A DNA stretch of 39,129 nucleotides from Flavobacterium sp. (GTDB lineage Bacteria; Bacteroidota; Bacteroidia; Flavobacteriales; Flavobacteriaceae), in assembly GCA_025351785.1 (NCBI GenBank), contig JANXVF010000044.1, positions 1 to 39,129 on the forward strand, read 5' to 3'. The position numbers were made by a program, and so were the translations under genes. The notes under the pieces were generated by a model. The model made no database searches and was not told the DNA's origin. It worked only from the letters and a program-made list of their open reading frames with translations. Shown piece after piece: positions 27,764 through 37,015 of this stretch. The first letter of the stretch is position 1. Every line of letters starts with the position of its first letter.

Positions 27764-29092
27764 ATGGATTTTAAAAATGATGTTTCATACAGAAAAAAAA
27801 CCTTAAAAAATCTTTTAGAATGTATTACAAAATACCAACAGGAAATTGTTGACGCCTTATATTTAGATTTCAAAAAATCGGAATTTGAAACCATATTAAC
27901 TGAAACAAGTTATGTAACAACCGACTTAATAAATACGATAAAAAATATCAATAATTGGTCAAAACCAAAAAATGTTTTTCCTTCGATATTAAATTTCCCT
28001 TCTTTTGATTATATCTTGAGCGAACCATATGGAAAAGTATTAATTATTGCTCCATGGAATTATCCATATCAACTGGCACTTTGTCCTTTAATTGCAGCAG
28101 TTGCATCGGGAAATCAAGTGGTTTTAAAACCTTCTGAACTCACTGTTAATACTTCAAAAATAATATCGAAAATAATTGTTGAAACCTTCGATAAAAATCA
28201 TGTTGAAGTTGTTCAAGGTGATGCTACTGTAGCTGAGCAATTACTTACAAAACGCTGGGATTACATATTTTTTACAGGAAGTGTTTCTGTCGGAAAAATT
28301 GTTGCTAAGGCAGCAGCAGTATTTTTAACCCCAGTAACACTAGAGCTTGGTGGAAAAAACCCCTGTATTGTAAGTTTTGACTGCAATTTAAAATTAACGG
28401 CTAAAAGAATAGTTTGGGGAAAATTTTTAAATGCAGGACAAACTTGTATTGCTCCTGATTATTTATTGGTACATCATAAAATTAAACTACAATTAGTTGA
28501 ATTTTTAAAGCTAGAAATAGAATTAGCTTATGGAAAAAATCCTGAAATATCTCCAGATTTTCCTAGAATAGTTAACCAAAAAAATTGGATGAGACTTACA
28601 CAATTTCTTGATAGTGAAGTTGTTTTACACGGCGGTCAAACAAATAAAAACGACAACTACATTGCTCCTACTCTTCTAGATGAATCTAAATTTGAAAGTT
28701 TAGTTATGAAAGATGAAATTTTTGGCCCAATACTTCCCATAATTAGTTATACTGACGAAACTGAAATTGATACCATAATTTCAAAATATGAAAAACCTTT
28801 ATCCTTGTATGTTTTTTCTAAAAATAAAAATTGGGCTTCAAAAATAATAAAAAAATATTCCTTTGGTGGTGGCGTAATAAACGATACAATTATTCATTTT
28901 TCAAATTCCAAATTACCGTTTGGAGGTGTAGGAAATAGCGGTATTGGAGCTTATCATGGGAAACGAAGTTTTGATACTTTTTCTCACAAAAAATCTGTGG
29001 TTAGCAAAGGGTTGTGGTTAGATTTACCATTCAGATATGCTCCTTATGGTACTAAATTAAAATATATTAAAGAATTTTTGAAATGGTTTTAA
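27764..29092 (+). CDS. Aldehyde dehydrogenase, class 3-like
   Basis: A 442-residue NAD(P)-dependent enzyme that oxidises aldehydes to acids. Catalytic C228 lies in GQTCIAPDY, the general base E194 in ELGGKNP, and N98 of PWNYP stabilises the oxyanion; FFTGSVSVGK is the cofactor-binding loop. The short length and the lack of an N-terminal extension fit the fatty-aldehyde/class 3 group. The C-terminus is basic and hydrophobic (LKYIKEFLKWF), which might favour membrane contact, as in fatty aldehyde dehydrogenases; this is inference. The substrate is unknown. Confidence 0.93.
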   Translation: MDFKNDVSYRKKTLKNLLECITKYQQEIVDALYLDFKKSEFETILTETSYVTTDLINTIKNINNWSKPKNVFPSILNFPSFDYILSEPYGKVLIIAPWNYPYQLALCPLIAAVASGNQVVLKPSELTVNTSKIISKIIVETFDKNHVEVVQGDATVAEQLLTKRWDYIFFTGSVSVGKIVAKAAAVFLTPVTLELGGKNPCIVSFDCNLKLTAKRIVWGKFLNAGQTCIAPDYLLVHHKIKLQLVEFLKLEIELAYGKNPEISPDFPRIVNQKNWMRLTQFLDSEVVLHGGQTNKNDNYIAPTLLDESKFESLVMKDEIFGPILPIISYTDETEIDTIISKYEKPLSLYVFSKNKNWASKIIKKYSFGGGVINDTIIHFSNSKLPFGGVGNSGIGAYHGKRSFDTFSHKKSVVSKGLWLDLPFRYAPYGTKLKYIKEFLKWF

Positions 29093-29151
29093 TTTAATTT
29101 TGCGAATGATTTTTTTTGTACCTTAGTCTAAATTTTGATTAAGATATAAAA

Positions 29152-32100
29152 ATGCAACTCTATTTCAACCTACACTTACTGTCAGAATTTAGTGATTATT
29201 TGTCACTTTTTGTATCCTTAAATATTGGAAAATATTCCCTGATTTTTATAAAGATTTTTTTACTTAAATATTGGTTTCTTTTATTTATCCTTTTAATAGT
29301 AATCGTTTACATCTCGACATTTGCATTTAAAATAAAAAACAAATTTTTGTTTGCAAATGAAATTGTGAATAAAGGAAACATTCTCACAATAGCAACCAAT
29401 AAAAAAGGGGAACTATCTTTTTGTAGTGATCAAATTACCGAACTTCTAGGATACACCAAAGAAGAAGTAATGGGATTTGGATTTTGGAATCTTACCGAAG
29501 ATGAAGAATTTATTGGTGAAGATTATCACGAGGATTATATTGATAACAAATTTCATATTCGCAAATTAAAATGTAAAAATGGGGATTACAAATTTATACA
29601 ATGGAAGGACAGAAAATTTTCTGAAGATTTAATAATCGGTATAGGACAAGATGTTACAGCCCAAATGAACATACAAACTCAGTTTGAAAATTTAATCGAA
29701 AATGCAAATGATGTAATTTTCGAAACCGATAACTTAGGTAATTATACTTTCATAAACAAACATTCTGAAGTAGTTACTGGTTACAAACTTGAGGAGTTTA
29801 AAGGAAAACATTTTACTGATTTAATTAGACCTGACTTCAAACAGAAAGTTTCCGAATTTTATACAAATCCTTCAGACGATATTAACGAGCTTCCAACATT
29901 AATATTCCCGATTTTAAATAAAACCGGAAAATCAATTTGGTTATCACAAAATGTTACTATAAAAAGAAATTCTAACCGAAAAGTTCAAGGTTTTACAGTA
30001 ATTGCGAGAGATATAACTTTGATAAAAGAATTAGAAATAGAACGTTTACAAAAACAAAAAAAAATAAAAACCTACAACGATACTTTAAAAGATATTACAT
30101 TAAAAAATAGTTTTACATCGAGCGATTTTAATTACTATTTAACTGATTTGTTAAAAATTTTATCAAAAAAAATTGATGTAAATAGGGTTGGTTATTGGAC
30201 TTATACTCCAAAATATATTGAGTGTAATAGTCTATATGTAGCAAATTTAGATACTTATCGAAACGGATCAAAATTGTTAAAAAAAGACTTTCCAATATAT
30301 TTTAACGCTCTAGAAAACGAAGTTCAAATAGTTGCATCAGATGTTTTTAAAAGTGAAATCACCAAAGAGTTTTGCGTAAATTATTTTCCAGAAAATAAAA
30401 TTAAATCATTGCTGGACACTCCAATTTATTTAAACGGAAATCTCACTGGGGTTTTGTGTTTAGAAACCACAACAAAAATAAAGCAATGGGATAATGAGGA
30501 TATAAATTTTGTGCGTTCAATTGCTGATTATATTGCTTTAGCAATTGAAACCAACAATCGTATTAAAACTGAAAAAAAATTAGCTTACAAAAGCGAATTG
30601 TTAACTGCGACTACAAATATTACAAATCTATTACTTAAAACTAAAAATATTGATTCCATTTGTAATGAAATATTATCAATAATTGGTAACGCTACAAAAG
30701 TTGACAGAGTACATTTTTTTATAAATAATGAGGAGACAAAGTCTGTAAAACTTACTTATGAATGGGTTTTAGAAAATGCAAACAGTCAAATTCTTAACAA
30801 AGATTTAATGAATTTTCCAAATGAAAATTTCATAGAATTACTATCAATTTTATATGAAAATAAAGAATACAGTTTTATTGTAAGTGAATTAGAAGAATCT
30901 TTAGCAAAAAAAAGTTTACAAGATCGAAAAATTATTTCGTTGCTAAGGTTGCCTATTTTTGTGAAAAATACTTTTTATGGATTTATTGGTTTTGACGATT
31001 GTAAAAAAGAAAGAATATGGTCAGATGATGAAATAAATATTTTAAGAACGCTAGCTAACAATTTATCATCAGCATTAGAGAGGAATATTAATGAGAGCAT
31101 TTTATTAGAGAGTGAGGAACGATTTAAACTATTAGCAACCAATATTCCAGGAACAGTACATTTATCAAATTATGATGAAAAATGGTCAAAAAATTATTTG
31201 AACGACGAAATTGAAAAAATCACAGGTTATGAAAAAACATTATTTTTAGAAAACAAAATTTTTTATGTTGATTTAATCCACCCAGAAGACAGACATATAA
31301 TTTTAGAATCTGAGAAAACTTTGCGAGTTCAAAAACAAAAATTTCACTTAATTTATAGAATTATTCATAAAAATGGAAATCCAGTTTGGATTGAAGAATT
31401 TGGAGAACCAATAATTAAAAATAACGAGATCGATTATGTAGTGGGAATTTTTATTGATATTACTAAAAGAGTCGAAGTAGAAAATGCAATAAAAGATAAA
31501 AATTATGCTGAGGCAGCCAATAAAGCAAAATCAGAGTTTTTGGCCAACATGAGTCATGAAATTAGAACCCCATTAAACGGAATTATTGGCTTTACCGATT
31601 TATTAAAACATACAAAGTTAGAATCAATCCAGAAAAATTATATGAATACCATCAATGAATCAGCTCACTCATTGATGGGAATTATAAACGATATCTTAGA
31701 TTTCTCAAAAATAGAATCTGGTAAATTAGATTTAGATATTAGAAAATACGATTTAAAAAATTTAGTAAATCAAGTAATTGAATTAGTAAAATATGATGCA
31801 AATAATAAAAAATTAGATTTGATTTTAGATATAAATCCAAATGTTCCAAAATATGTTTGGGCTGATATCGTTAGAATAAAACAAATTTTGATAAATTTAT
31901 TAGGAAACGCAGTAAAATTTACAGAAAATGGATTTGTAAAACTTACTATAACTAATATTAATTCGATCAGCGATGATGAAAACGAAATTTGCTTTTCTGT
32001 TAAAGATAATGGAATTGGCATAAAAAAAGATTTTCAAGAAAAAATATTTGATGCCTTTTCACAAGGAGATAATTCTACAACGCGCAGATTTGGAGGAACA

Positions 32101-32667
32101 GGACTTGGACTTTCTATATCAAATCAGCTACTATCTTTAATGAATAGCAGACTACATTTAGAAAGCGAACTTGGAAAAGGGAGTAATTTTTATTTTAATA
32201 TTATCCTAAAAACTTCAGACGAAAATACACTTGAAGTCCCCGAAAATATTGATTTTGTTGTAAAGGAAAGAGAAACTATAAATTATGGACAAGAAAACTT
32301 CAAAATACTCATCATTGAAGATAATAAAATAAATATGTTGCTCGCAAAAACTTTAGTAAAACAAATTTTGCCAAATGTTACTATATTTGAAGCCGTAAAC
32401 GGAAAAGAAGGAGTCGAAAAATTCAAAGTTCTATTTCCAGATTTAATCCTAATGGATATTCAAATGCCAGTAATGAATGGCTATGAGGCAACACTTGAAA
32501 TAAGAAAAATTAAAAAAGGAAATCATACTCCTATAATTGCATTAACAGCAGGAACAGTTATAGGTGAAAAAGAAAAATGTATTGAAGCTGGGATGAATGA
32601 CTACGCATCAAAACCAATTGTAAAAGAAATTTTGGAAGAAATTATTTCAAAATGGATTAAAAACTAA
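29152..32667 (+). CDS. PAS/GAF hybrid sensor histidine kinase/response regulator
   Basis: An 1171-residue sensor. In order: a hydrophobic N-terminus with one strong membrane segment (about 38-60, perhaps two); PAS (about 75-172); PAS with PAC (about 174-290); GAF (about 310-470); a second GAF (about 480-645); PAS (about 650-772); HisKA with phospho-acceptor H802 in SHEIRTP; HATPase with DNGIG (952-956) and GTGLGLS (982-988); and a C-terminal receiver with D1102 and K1154. All catalytic motifs are present. Most sensing domains are cytoplasmic, so signals such as redox state, oxygen or small molecules are more likely than periplasmic ones. No partner response regulator is adjacent. A weak promoter-like TTG-N16-TACCTTAG is at 29100-29126. 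Confidence 0.93.
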   Translation: MQLYFNLHLLSEFSDYLSLFVSLNIGKYSLIFIKIFLLKYWFLLFILLIVIVYISTFAFKIKNKFLFANEIVNKGNILTIATNKKGELSFCSDQITELLGYTKEEVMGFGFWNLTEDEEFIGEDYHEDYIDNKFHIRKLKCKNGDYKFIQWKDRKFSEDLIIGIGQDVTAQMNIQTQFENLIENANDVIFETDNLGNYTFINKHSEVVTGYKLEEFKGKHFTDLIRPDFKQKVSEFYTNPSDDINELPTLIFPILNKTGKSIWLSQNVTIKRNSNRKVQGFTVIARDITLIKELEIERLQKQKKIKTYNDTLKDITLKNSFTSSDFNYYLTDLLKILSKKIDVNRVGYWTYTPKYIECNSLYVANLDTYRNGSKLLKKDFPIYFNALENEVQIVASDVFKSEITKEFCVNYFPENKIKSLLDTPIYLNGNLTGVLCLETTTKIKQWDNEDINFVRSIADYIALAIETNNRIKTEKKLAYKSELLTATTNITNLLLKTKNIDSICNEILSIIGNATKVDRVHFFINNEETKSVKLTYEWVLENANSQILNKDLMNFPNENFIELLSILYENKEYSFIVSELEESLAKKSLQDRKIISLLRLPIFVKNTFYGFIGFDDCKKERIWSDDEINILRTLANNLSSALERNINESILLESEERFKLLATNIPGTVHLSNYDEKWSKNYLNDEIEKITGYEKTLFLENKIFYVDLIHPEDRHIILESEKTLRVQKQKFHLIYRIIHKNGNPVWIEEFGEPIIKNNEIDYVVGIFIDITKRVEVENAIKDKNYAEAANKAKSEFLANMSHEIRTPLNGIIGFTDLLKHTKLESIQKNYMNTINESAHSLMGIINDILDFSKIESGKLDLDIRKYDLKNLVNQVIELVKYDANNKKLDLILDINPNVPKYVWADIVRIKQILINLLGNAVKFTENGFVKLTITNINSISDDENEICFSVKDNGIGIKKDFQEKIFDAFSQGDNSTTRRFGGTGLGLSISNQLLSLMNSRLHLESELGKGSNFYFNIILKTSDENTLEVPENIDFVVKERETINYGQENFKILIIEDNKINMLLAKTLVKQILPNVTIFEAVNGKEGVEKFKVLFPDLILMDIQMPVMNGYEATLEIRKIKKGNHTPIIALTAGTVIGEKEKCIEAGMNDYASKPIVKEILEEIISKWIKN

Positions 32668-32690
32668 AAATAAATTTAAAACAATATTAT

Positions 32691-33554
32691 ATGAAATGGA
32701 TTGGAAATCGTCAAAGTGATAATGTAGAAGATCGACGTGGCTCAGGTGGTGGCAAAATTGCAGCTGGCGGTGGCGTGATTGCTATTGTCTTTTTTTTGAT
32801 AAAAGCATTTTTTCCTCAAGCTGCACCACTTGTTGATACTATACAACAAAGTCAGCAACAACAAACATCGCAAAGTTCTGGTGAACCTACTGAGTTGACT
32901 GCGGAACAAAAAGAAACAGGCGATTTTGCAAAAACAATTTTTGCTTATACAGAAGATACTTGGAATAAAATTTTTAATGAAATGGGCGCTCAATATGAAG
33001 AGCCTAAAATGGTTTTATTTTCTGATAATGTAGAAACTGCATGCGGAAGTGCAACCGCAGCTTCAGGACCTTTTTATTGTCCTGGTGATAAAAAAGTTTA
33101 TATAGATTTAGAATTTATGAAAGAACTCAAAACCCGTTTTGGAGCAAAAGGTGGCGATTTTGCAACTGCTTATGTTATAGCTCACGAAGTAGGACATCAT
33201 GTACAAACTCTTTTAGGAACATCAGATAAAATGAGACAATTGCAAGCTGGAAAAAGTGAAGCAGAATCGAATAAACTTTCTGTATGTTTAGAACTCCAAG
33301 CAGATTTTTATGCCGGAGTTTGGGCTAAATATAATTCTCAATATATTGAAGCTGGCGATATAGATGAAGCTTTGAGCGCAGCAAATGCTGTAGGCGATGA
33401 CGCAATTCAAAGTAAAATGCAAGGACATGTAAATCAAGAATCATTTACTCATGGCTCATCTGAACAAAGAATGTATTGGTTCAAAAAAGGATTTACAACT
33501 GGAGACATGAAACAAGGCAATACGTTTGCTCAAGCTGGATTTTCACTTAATTAA
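32691..33554 (+). CDS. Neutral zinc metallopeptidase (YpfJ family)
   Basis: A 287-residue membrane-anchored protein of the YpfJ/KPN_02809 family. It starts with the family's MKWIGNRQSDNVEDRRG, followed by a glycine-rich stretch and one transmembrane helix (about 26-41), a Gln/Ser-rich linker, then the peptidase-like domain. The zinc motif is HEVGH (H165, E166, H169), followed by LELQADFYAGVW. Peptidase activity is inferred from the motif; the natural substrate is unknown. It follows the hybrid kinase by 23 bases and could be in its transcript. Confidence 0.92.
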   Translation: MKWIGNRQSDNVEDRRGSGGGKIAAGGGVIAIVFFLIKAFFPQAAPLVDTIQQSQQQQTSQSSGEPTELTAEQKETGDFAKTIFAYTEDTWNKIFNEMGAQYEEPKMVLFSDNVETACGSATAASGPFYCPGDKKVYIDLEFMKELKTRFGAKGGDFATAYVIAHEVGHHVQTLLGTSDKMRQLQAGKSEAESNKLSVCLELQADFYAGVWAKYNSQYIEAGDIDEALSAANAVGDDAIQSKMQGHVNQESFTHGSSEQRMYWFKKGFTTGDMKQGNTFAQAGFSLN

Positions 33555-33590
33555 ACATGATGTAACACTATCCATAATTAATCTTAATCT

Positions 33591-33619
33591 AGGAGTTTCT
33601 TAATGTTGCTCCTTTTTTT
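33591..33619 (+). terminator. Possible terminator after the zinc metallopeptidase gene
   Basis: AGGAG (33591-33595) and CTCCT (33609-33613) can form a 5-bp stem with a 13-base loop, followed by a T-run to 33619. It lies about 36 bases after the stop. The stem is short, so this is a weak call. Confidence 0.4.
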
Positions 33620-33737
33620 GTATATAATAAAATTTATGTGCGCCTATTATTCGATAAAATTGAAATTAATTAGTAAAAAATTATAAAATTCTTTTTTAAT
33701 CAATTTGATAATTCGTACTTAATTACAAAACAATTAG

Positions 33738-33947
33738 AATTTAATTAATAAAAAATTTAGATTTATAGCTTACGGAAGTTGCTTTAAAGCTAAAGTATTT
33801 GAGGGAATAGTTTAAGAAAATTTGAAAGCTTCATCAAATTTTGAGCTTTTTGAAACTTTAAGTAACAGTTTTGAAATTGATTTTAGTACTTATATTTCAT
33901 TGCATAAAAAAGAACGAAAACAATCTGTTTTAGAACCTAAAAACTAG
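33738..33947 (+). pseudogene. Possible decayed coding fragment, unrecognised
   Basis: A plus-strand frame runs from 33738 to a TAG at 33945-33947 with a single in-frame TAA at 33813-33815. It reads YGSCFKAKVFEGIV before the stop and continues with ENLKASSNFELFETL and later ISLHKKERKQSVLEPKN. The mixed, charged composition is unlike the Phe/Leu/Ile-rich translations that random AT-rich DNA gives here. There is no clear start. It may be the relic of a longer gene. I do not recognise the family. Confidence 0.3.
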
Positions 33948-34023
33948 TTTTATTTGAGTCATATTCAATACGTGAAAATAAATTTGCTAAGAGCAAGATA
34001 TTATTCTTATAAATAATTTTATC

Positions 34024-34941
34024 CTATACTATTTTTAAACTCGATGGTTTAGCTTTAAAAAAGAAATAGAATCCTATAATTATAAAGGGAATACTAAGCC
34101 ATTGTCCTGTAGAAAAGATTCCGAAACTTTCTTCAAATCCGCCTTGACTTCCTTTTACAAATTCAACAACAAAACGAACAGACCAAAGCAAAATTAAGAA
34201 CGATCCAAAAATTAAACCCAGTTTTTCTTTAGCATTTGTTTTCCAGTATAAGTAAAAAAGAATAAAAAAAACAAAAATATAACAAAATGATTCGTACAAC
34301 TGCGCAGGATGTTTCAATGGGATTTGGGCTAATAAATTTGAAAATTTTGGATTGCTTTCAATAGCCTTATAAGCTAGTTCAGGATTTTGAATTCCTGTTT
34401 TACTCACTGCATCTTGAGCAGAAAAAAAATCTCTTATAAATTTTATCCCAAAAATAGTATTGTGAGTAACTGTACCTACAATTTCTGAATTGAAAAAATT
34501 TCCAATTCTAACAAAAATTGCTCCACTTGCTACAGGAATTACCACTCTATCTAAAACCCAAAGCAACGGTTGTTGAATAACATTTTTAGCATAAAAATAC
34601 ATCACTATAATTATAGATATTGCTGCTCCATGACTGGCAAGTCCTGCAAACCCTGTAAAATGAAATTCAGGTTGTAGTTTAATAGGCAATAAAATTTCCC
34701 AAGGATTATTTCTAAAATATTCCCAATCATAAAAAAATACTTGCCCTAATCGTGCCCCTAAAAGTGTGGCTAAAACGGTCCAAATAAATAATGTGTCTAA
34801 TTTATCTAGTGGCTCTTTATCTTTTATGAAAATGTGCTTCATGATTTGAAAACCCAATCCGAAAGCCACTACAAACATTAGACTGTAAAATCGGATATTT
34901 AAAGGTCCGATATGTATTCCTTCAGGAAAATTCCAAATCAT
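34024..34941 (-). CDS. lgt: Prolipoprotein diacylglyceryl transferase
   Basis: A 305-residue inner-membrane enzyme that moves diacylglycerol from phosphatidylglycerol to the lipobox cysteine of prolipoproteins, the first step of lipoprotein maturation. About seven hydrophobic segments are visible. Family signatures are the GPLNIRFYSLMF start (about 12-23), the HGAAI segment (about 104-108), the Lgt motif with the key Arg in RIGNFFNSEIVG (about 151-162), and HPAQLYES (about 221-228). Length is normal for the Bacteroidetes form. It is the last gene of the OstA-yidD-lgt run, 85 bases after yidD. Confidence 0.95.
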   Translation of the reverse strand: MIWNFPEGIHIGPLNIRFYSLMFVVAFGLGFQIMKHIFIKDKEPLDKLDTLFIWTVLATLLGARLGQVFFYDWEYFRNNPWEILLPIKLQPEFHFTGFAGLASHGAAISIIIVMYFYAKNVIQQPLLWVLDRVVIPVASGAIFVRIGNFFNSEIVGTVTHNTIFGIKFIRDFFSAQDAVSKTGIQNPELAYKAIESNPKFSNLLAQIPLKHPAQLYESFCYIFVFFILFYLYWKTNAKEKLGLIFGSFLILLWSVRFVVEFVKGSQGGFEESFGIFSTGQWLSIPFIIIGFYFFFKAKPSSLKIV

Positions 34942-35026
34942 TTTATTTAATAATTGATTAATTATTCGATTTCAAATTTAGGTATTTTAACTAAACTTAT
35001 TTTAAATATTTTACTATTTTGTGAAT

Positions 35027-35260
35027 TTACTTTTTTTCGGGAACTGGGTCATAACCCGATTTTCCCCATGGGTTACAACTCAATATCCTTTTTATTCCTA
35101 AATAATTTCCTAAAAAAAATCCGTGAATTTGCAATGCTTGAATAAAATAGCTTGAGCAAGTGGGATCAAACCTACAACTCGAGGGTGTAAAAGGGGATAT
35201 GGCTTGTTGATAAAACTTAATTAATAGTATTAAAGGTCTTATTGCGACTTTTGAAAACAT
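35027..35260 (-). CDS. yidD: Membrane protein insertion efficiency factor
   Basis: A 77-residue protein of the YidD (haemolytic domain-like) family, thought to help YidC insert membrane proteins. Its motifs are complete: [19 protein letters not shown], the Cys-rich [11 protein letters not shown] with two of the three conserved Cys, and the third Cys in [15 protein letters not shown]. It has an amphipathic N-terminal helix. It lies 8 bases after the OstA-like gene. In many bacteria yidD sits with rnpA and yidC; here it sits with envelope assembly genes instead. Confidence 0.95.
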   Translation of the reverse strand: MFSKVAIRPLILLIKFYQQAISPFTPSSCRFDPTCSSYFIQALQIHGFFLGNYLGIKRILSCNPWGKSGYDPVPEKK

Positions 35261-35268
35261 TTGAAAAA

Positions 35269-36897
35269 TTATTTATTTTTTTTCTTTTTATCATAATTCA
35301 ATGTTTCTTTTCTTACTTTCATAGGAACATCTTCTTTATTCATTTCAATTTTTTTGGCCTCTTGAATTTTCATATCAGCATCGACTTCGTCAGACGGAAA
35401 AATTTCTTCTTTTGATTTTATTCTCTCCTCTCCACGCCAAGTAAATCCTCTTAATTTCCGGGCGTTTTCGGGCAAATCTTTTTCTGGGTAAATATCTCCA
35501 TCAACCTGATTAAAAAATGTTATGGTATCTATTTTACTGGTATCATCAATTTGCATATTAATTTTACTGCTTACATTTTTATTTATTCCGATAAGCTCGT
35601 TTTTATCATTACGCATATAATAAATGACCTCTGTATTCTTAACAACATCTACTTCATATAATTTATTAAGTTTGAATTTTCCATATAAATTTTGACCTTT
35701 AACTTGGTTGTAACCAATGCCTAAAGTGTCCTTTGAGACTATAAAAGCATTGTTTAAAACTTTTAAAGAATCGAGCTTTTGGGTAGTATTATTTCCAATA
35801 AGATGCATGACATCGCCTGTCATTTGATTTTCAAAATTCCAAAGTATGGGTTTTCCAATTAGTTTTGTTAAAGCCACTTTTTGGTTGGAATGTAACGAAT
35901 CACATTTTCCACTCATGTCTGTTTTAAAAAATCTCACATTGTTAAAACCTCTTACAATTCGTTCTCCTGTTTTTCCAGTTACTATTATTTTTTTGGCATG
36001 AATAAACATAGAATCTTTTTCCATCATATATCTAATGTTGGCATGCTTAGTTATAAAAAGAGAGTCCTTATTTTTGTAAACTTCGCCATAATTTCCTCTT
36101 ATAATGGCTTTGTTTATCGAGTCTGTAATTTTCACGTTATTGGTTCCCGATGCAAATTCGCGTTTTCTATCATAATATAAACTATCGCCTTCAATTAATC
36201 TATCTTTATATTTTATAAATGATTTTCGCTTAAAATGTCCAACGTTTTGTTTAGTATTATAAAATCCATTTTCTGTATAAATATAATTTTCTTTACCTGT
36301 AATAGTTGAAGGTCCAAAAAGATAAGAATGTCCCGAACTGGTATAAAAATCTAAATGATTCGATTTTATAACATATTCTGGATTAGTCAAAACTACCGCA
36401 GTTAAAAATTGATATTTTTTTTGATTTAAATAATATCTTCCAGACTTACTTTTTAAAGTATTCTCTTTGTTAGTAATTGTCCCATAACTTCTATAAAATA
36501 CCTCTTGTTTCAATCGGTCAAAATTTATAGTATCGGTAACCAAAGTAGATTCTGGTGATCGCATAATAACATCTCCAGTTGCATAAGCTTGTTTTAAATT
36601 TCCGTTATATTCGGCATATTTACTATTTAAAAATAAGGTGTCACCTTGAACCATCTGGACATTTCCAAAGGCTTTTATATAATTTTCGTCTTTATAATAA
36701 TATGCCTTGTTGCAAGTCATGATTACACCATCATGATTTGCTTTTACATTTCCAGTCAATAAAAATGCGCCAGGGAGTTCATATTCATTAACGTCTTGAA
36801 AATCGGCATTTTCAATAATTATTTTACCCGTTTTTTGAGCAAATCCAATTGTATTATAAAATAAAACAATTAGTAAAAAGAAACAATATTTTTTCAA
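35269..36897 (-). CDS. OstA-like (LptA/LptD N-terminal domain) exported protein
   Basis: A 542-residue periplasmic protein with a signal peptide ([20 protein letters not shown]) followed by an OstA/LptA-like beta-jellyroll domain (about 25-250) with repeated strands such as [32 protein letters not shown] and [10 protein letters not shown]. The second half contains similar repeats and ends in a Lys/Glu-rich tail. LptA-type proteins carry lipopolysaccharide across the periplasm; a similar role is likely but unproven here. The start is not an ATG: I prefer TTG at 36897, because the in-frame TTG at 36915 lies inside a -7 box. It is followed by yidD after 8 bases. Confidence 0.85.
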   Translation of the reverse strand: MKKYCFFLLIVLFYNTIGFAQKTGKIIIENADFQDVNEYELPGAFLLTGNVKANHDGVIMTCNKAYYYKDENYIKAFGNVQMVQGDTLFLNSKYAEYNGNLKQAYATGDVIMRSPESTLVTDTINFDRLKQEVFYRSYGTITNKENTLKSKSGRYYLNQKKYQFLTAVVLTNPEYVIKSNHLDFYTSSGHSYLFGPSTITGKENYIYTENGFYNTKQNVGHFKRKSFIKYKDRLIEGDSLYYDRKREFASGTNNVKITDSINKAIIRGNYGEVYKNKDSLFITKHANIRYMMEKDSMFIHAKKIIVTGKTGERIVRGFNNVRFFKTDMSGKCDSLHSNQKVALTKLIGKPILWNFENQMTGDVMHLIGNNTTQKLDSLKVLNNAFIVSKDTLGIGYNQVKGQNLYGKFKLNKLYEVDVVKNTEVIYYMRNDKNELIGINKNVSSKINMQIDDTSKIDTITFFNQVDGDIYPEKDLPENARKLRGFTWRGEERIKSKEEIFPSDEVDADMKIQEAKKIEMNKEDVPMKVRKETLNYDKKKKNK

Positions 36898-36912
36898 GGA
36901 AATTATTTTTAG

Positions 36913-36920
36913 CAAATTTA
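36913..36920 (-). promoter_or_regulatory. -7 promoter element of the OstA-yidD-lgt unit
   Basis: On the minus strand TAAATTTG matches the consensus and ends 15 bases before the TTG start at 36897. It rules against starting at the TTG at 36915, which it overlaps. No -33 TTG is seen. Confidence 0.5.
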
Positions 36921-36964
36921 TAAAAATAGACTTACCGAAAGTCCTTATTAAGATATTTTTATGT

Positions 36965-36993
36965 TTGAAATGGATTTCAAATTTTTATATTTG
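36965..36993 (+). promoter_or_regulatory. Promoter of the alpha-amylase gene
   Basis: TTG (36965-36967), an 18-base spacer and TATATTTG (36986-36993) match the Bacteroidetes consensus in full. The -7 box ends 22 bases before the ATG at 37016. The promoter is divergent from that of the OstA-like gene, 44 bases away. Confidence 0.75.
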
Positions 36994-37015
36994 CTATATT
37001 ATCAAACATATTAAT

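Larger units (their letters stand above)
33555..34023. other. 470-base intergenic region between the metallopeptidase and lgt
   Basis: The interval separates two convergent genes. It holds a weak terminator-like hairpin at its left end and the possible decayed coding fragment described separately. From about 33630 to 33760 it is plain AT-rich DNA with no element I can name, and I see no clear terminator for lgt in its last 80 bases. Confidence 0.5.

Noticed and set aside
36965..37015. Extension of the alpha-amylase to TTG at 36965
   Set aside because: That TTG is the -33 element of a full promoter, and the signal peptide starts cleanly at the ATG at 37016.
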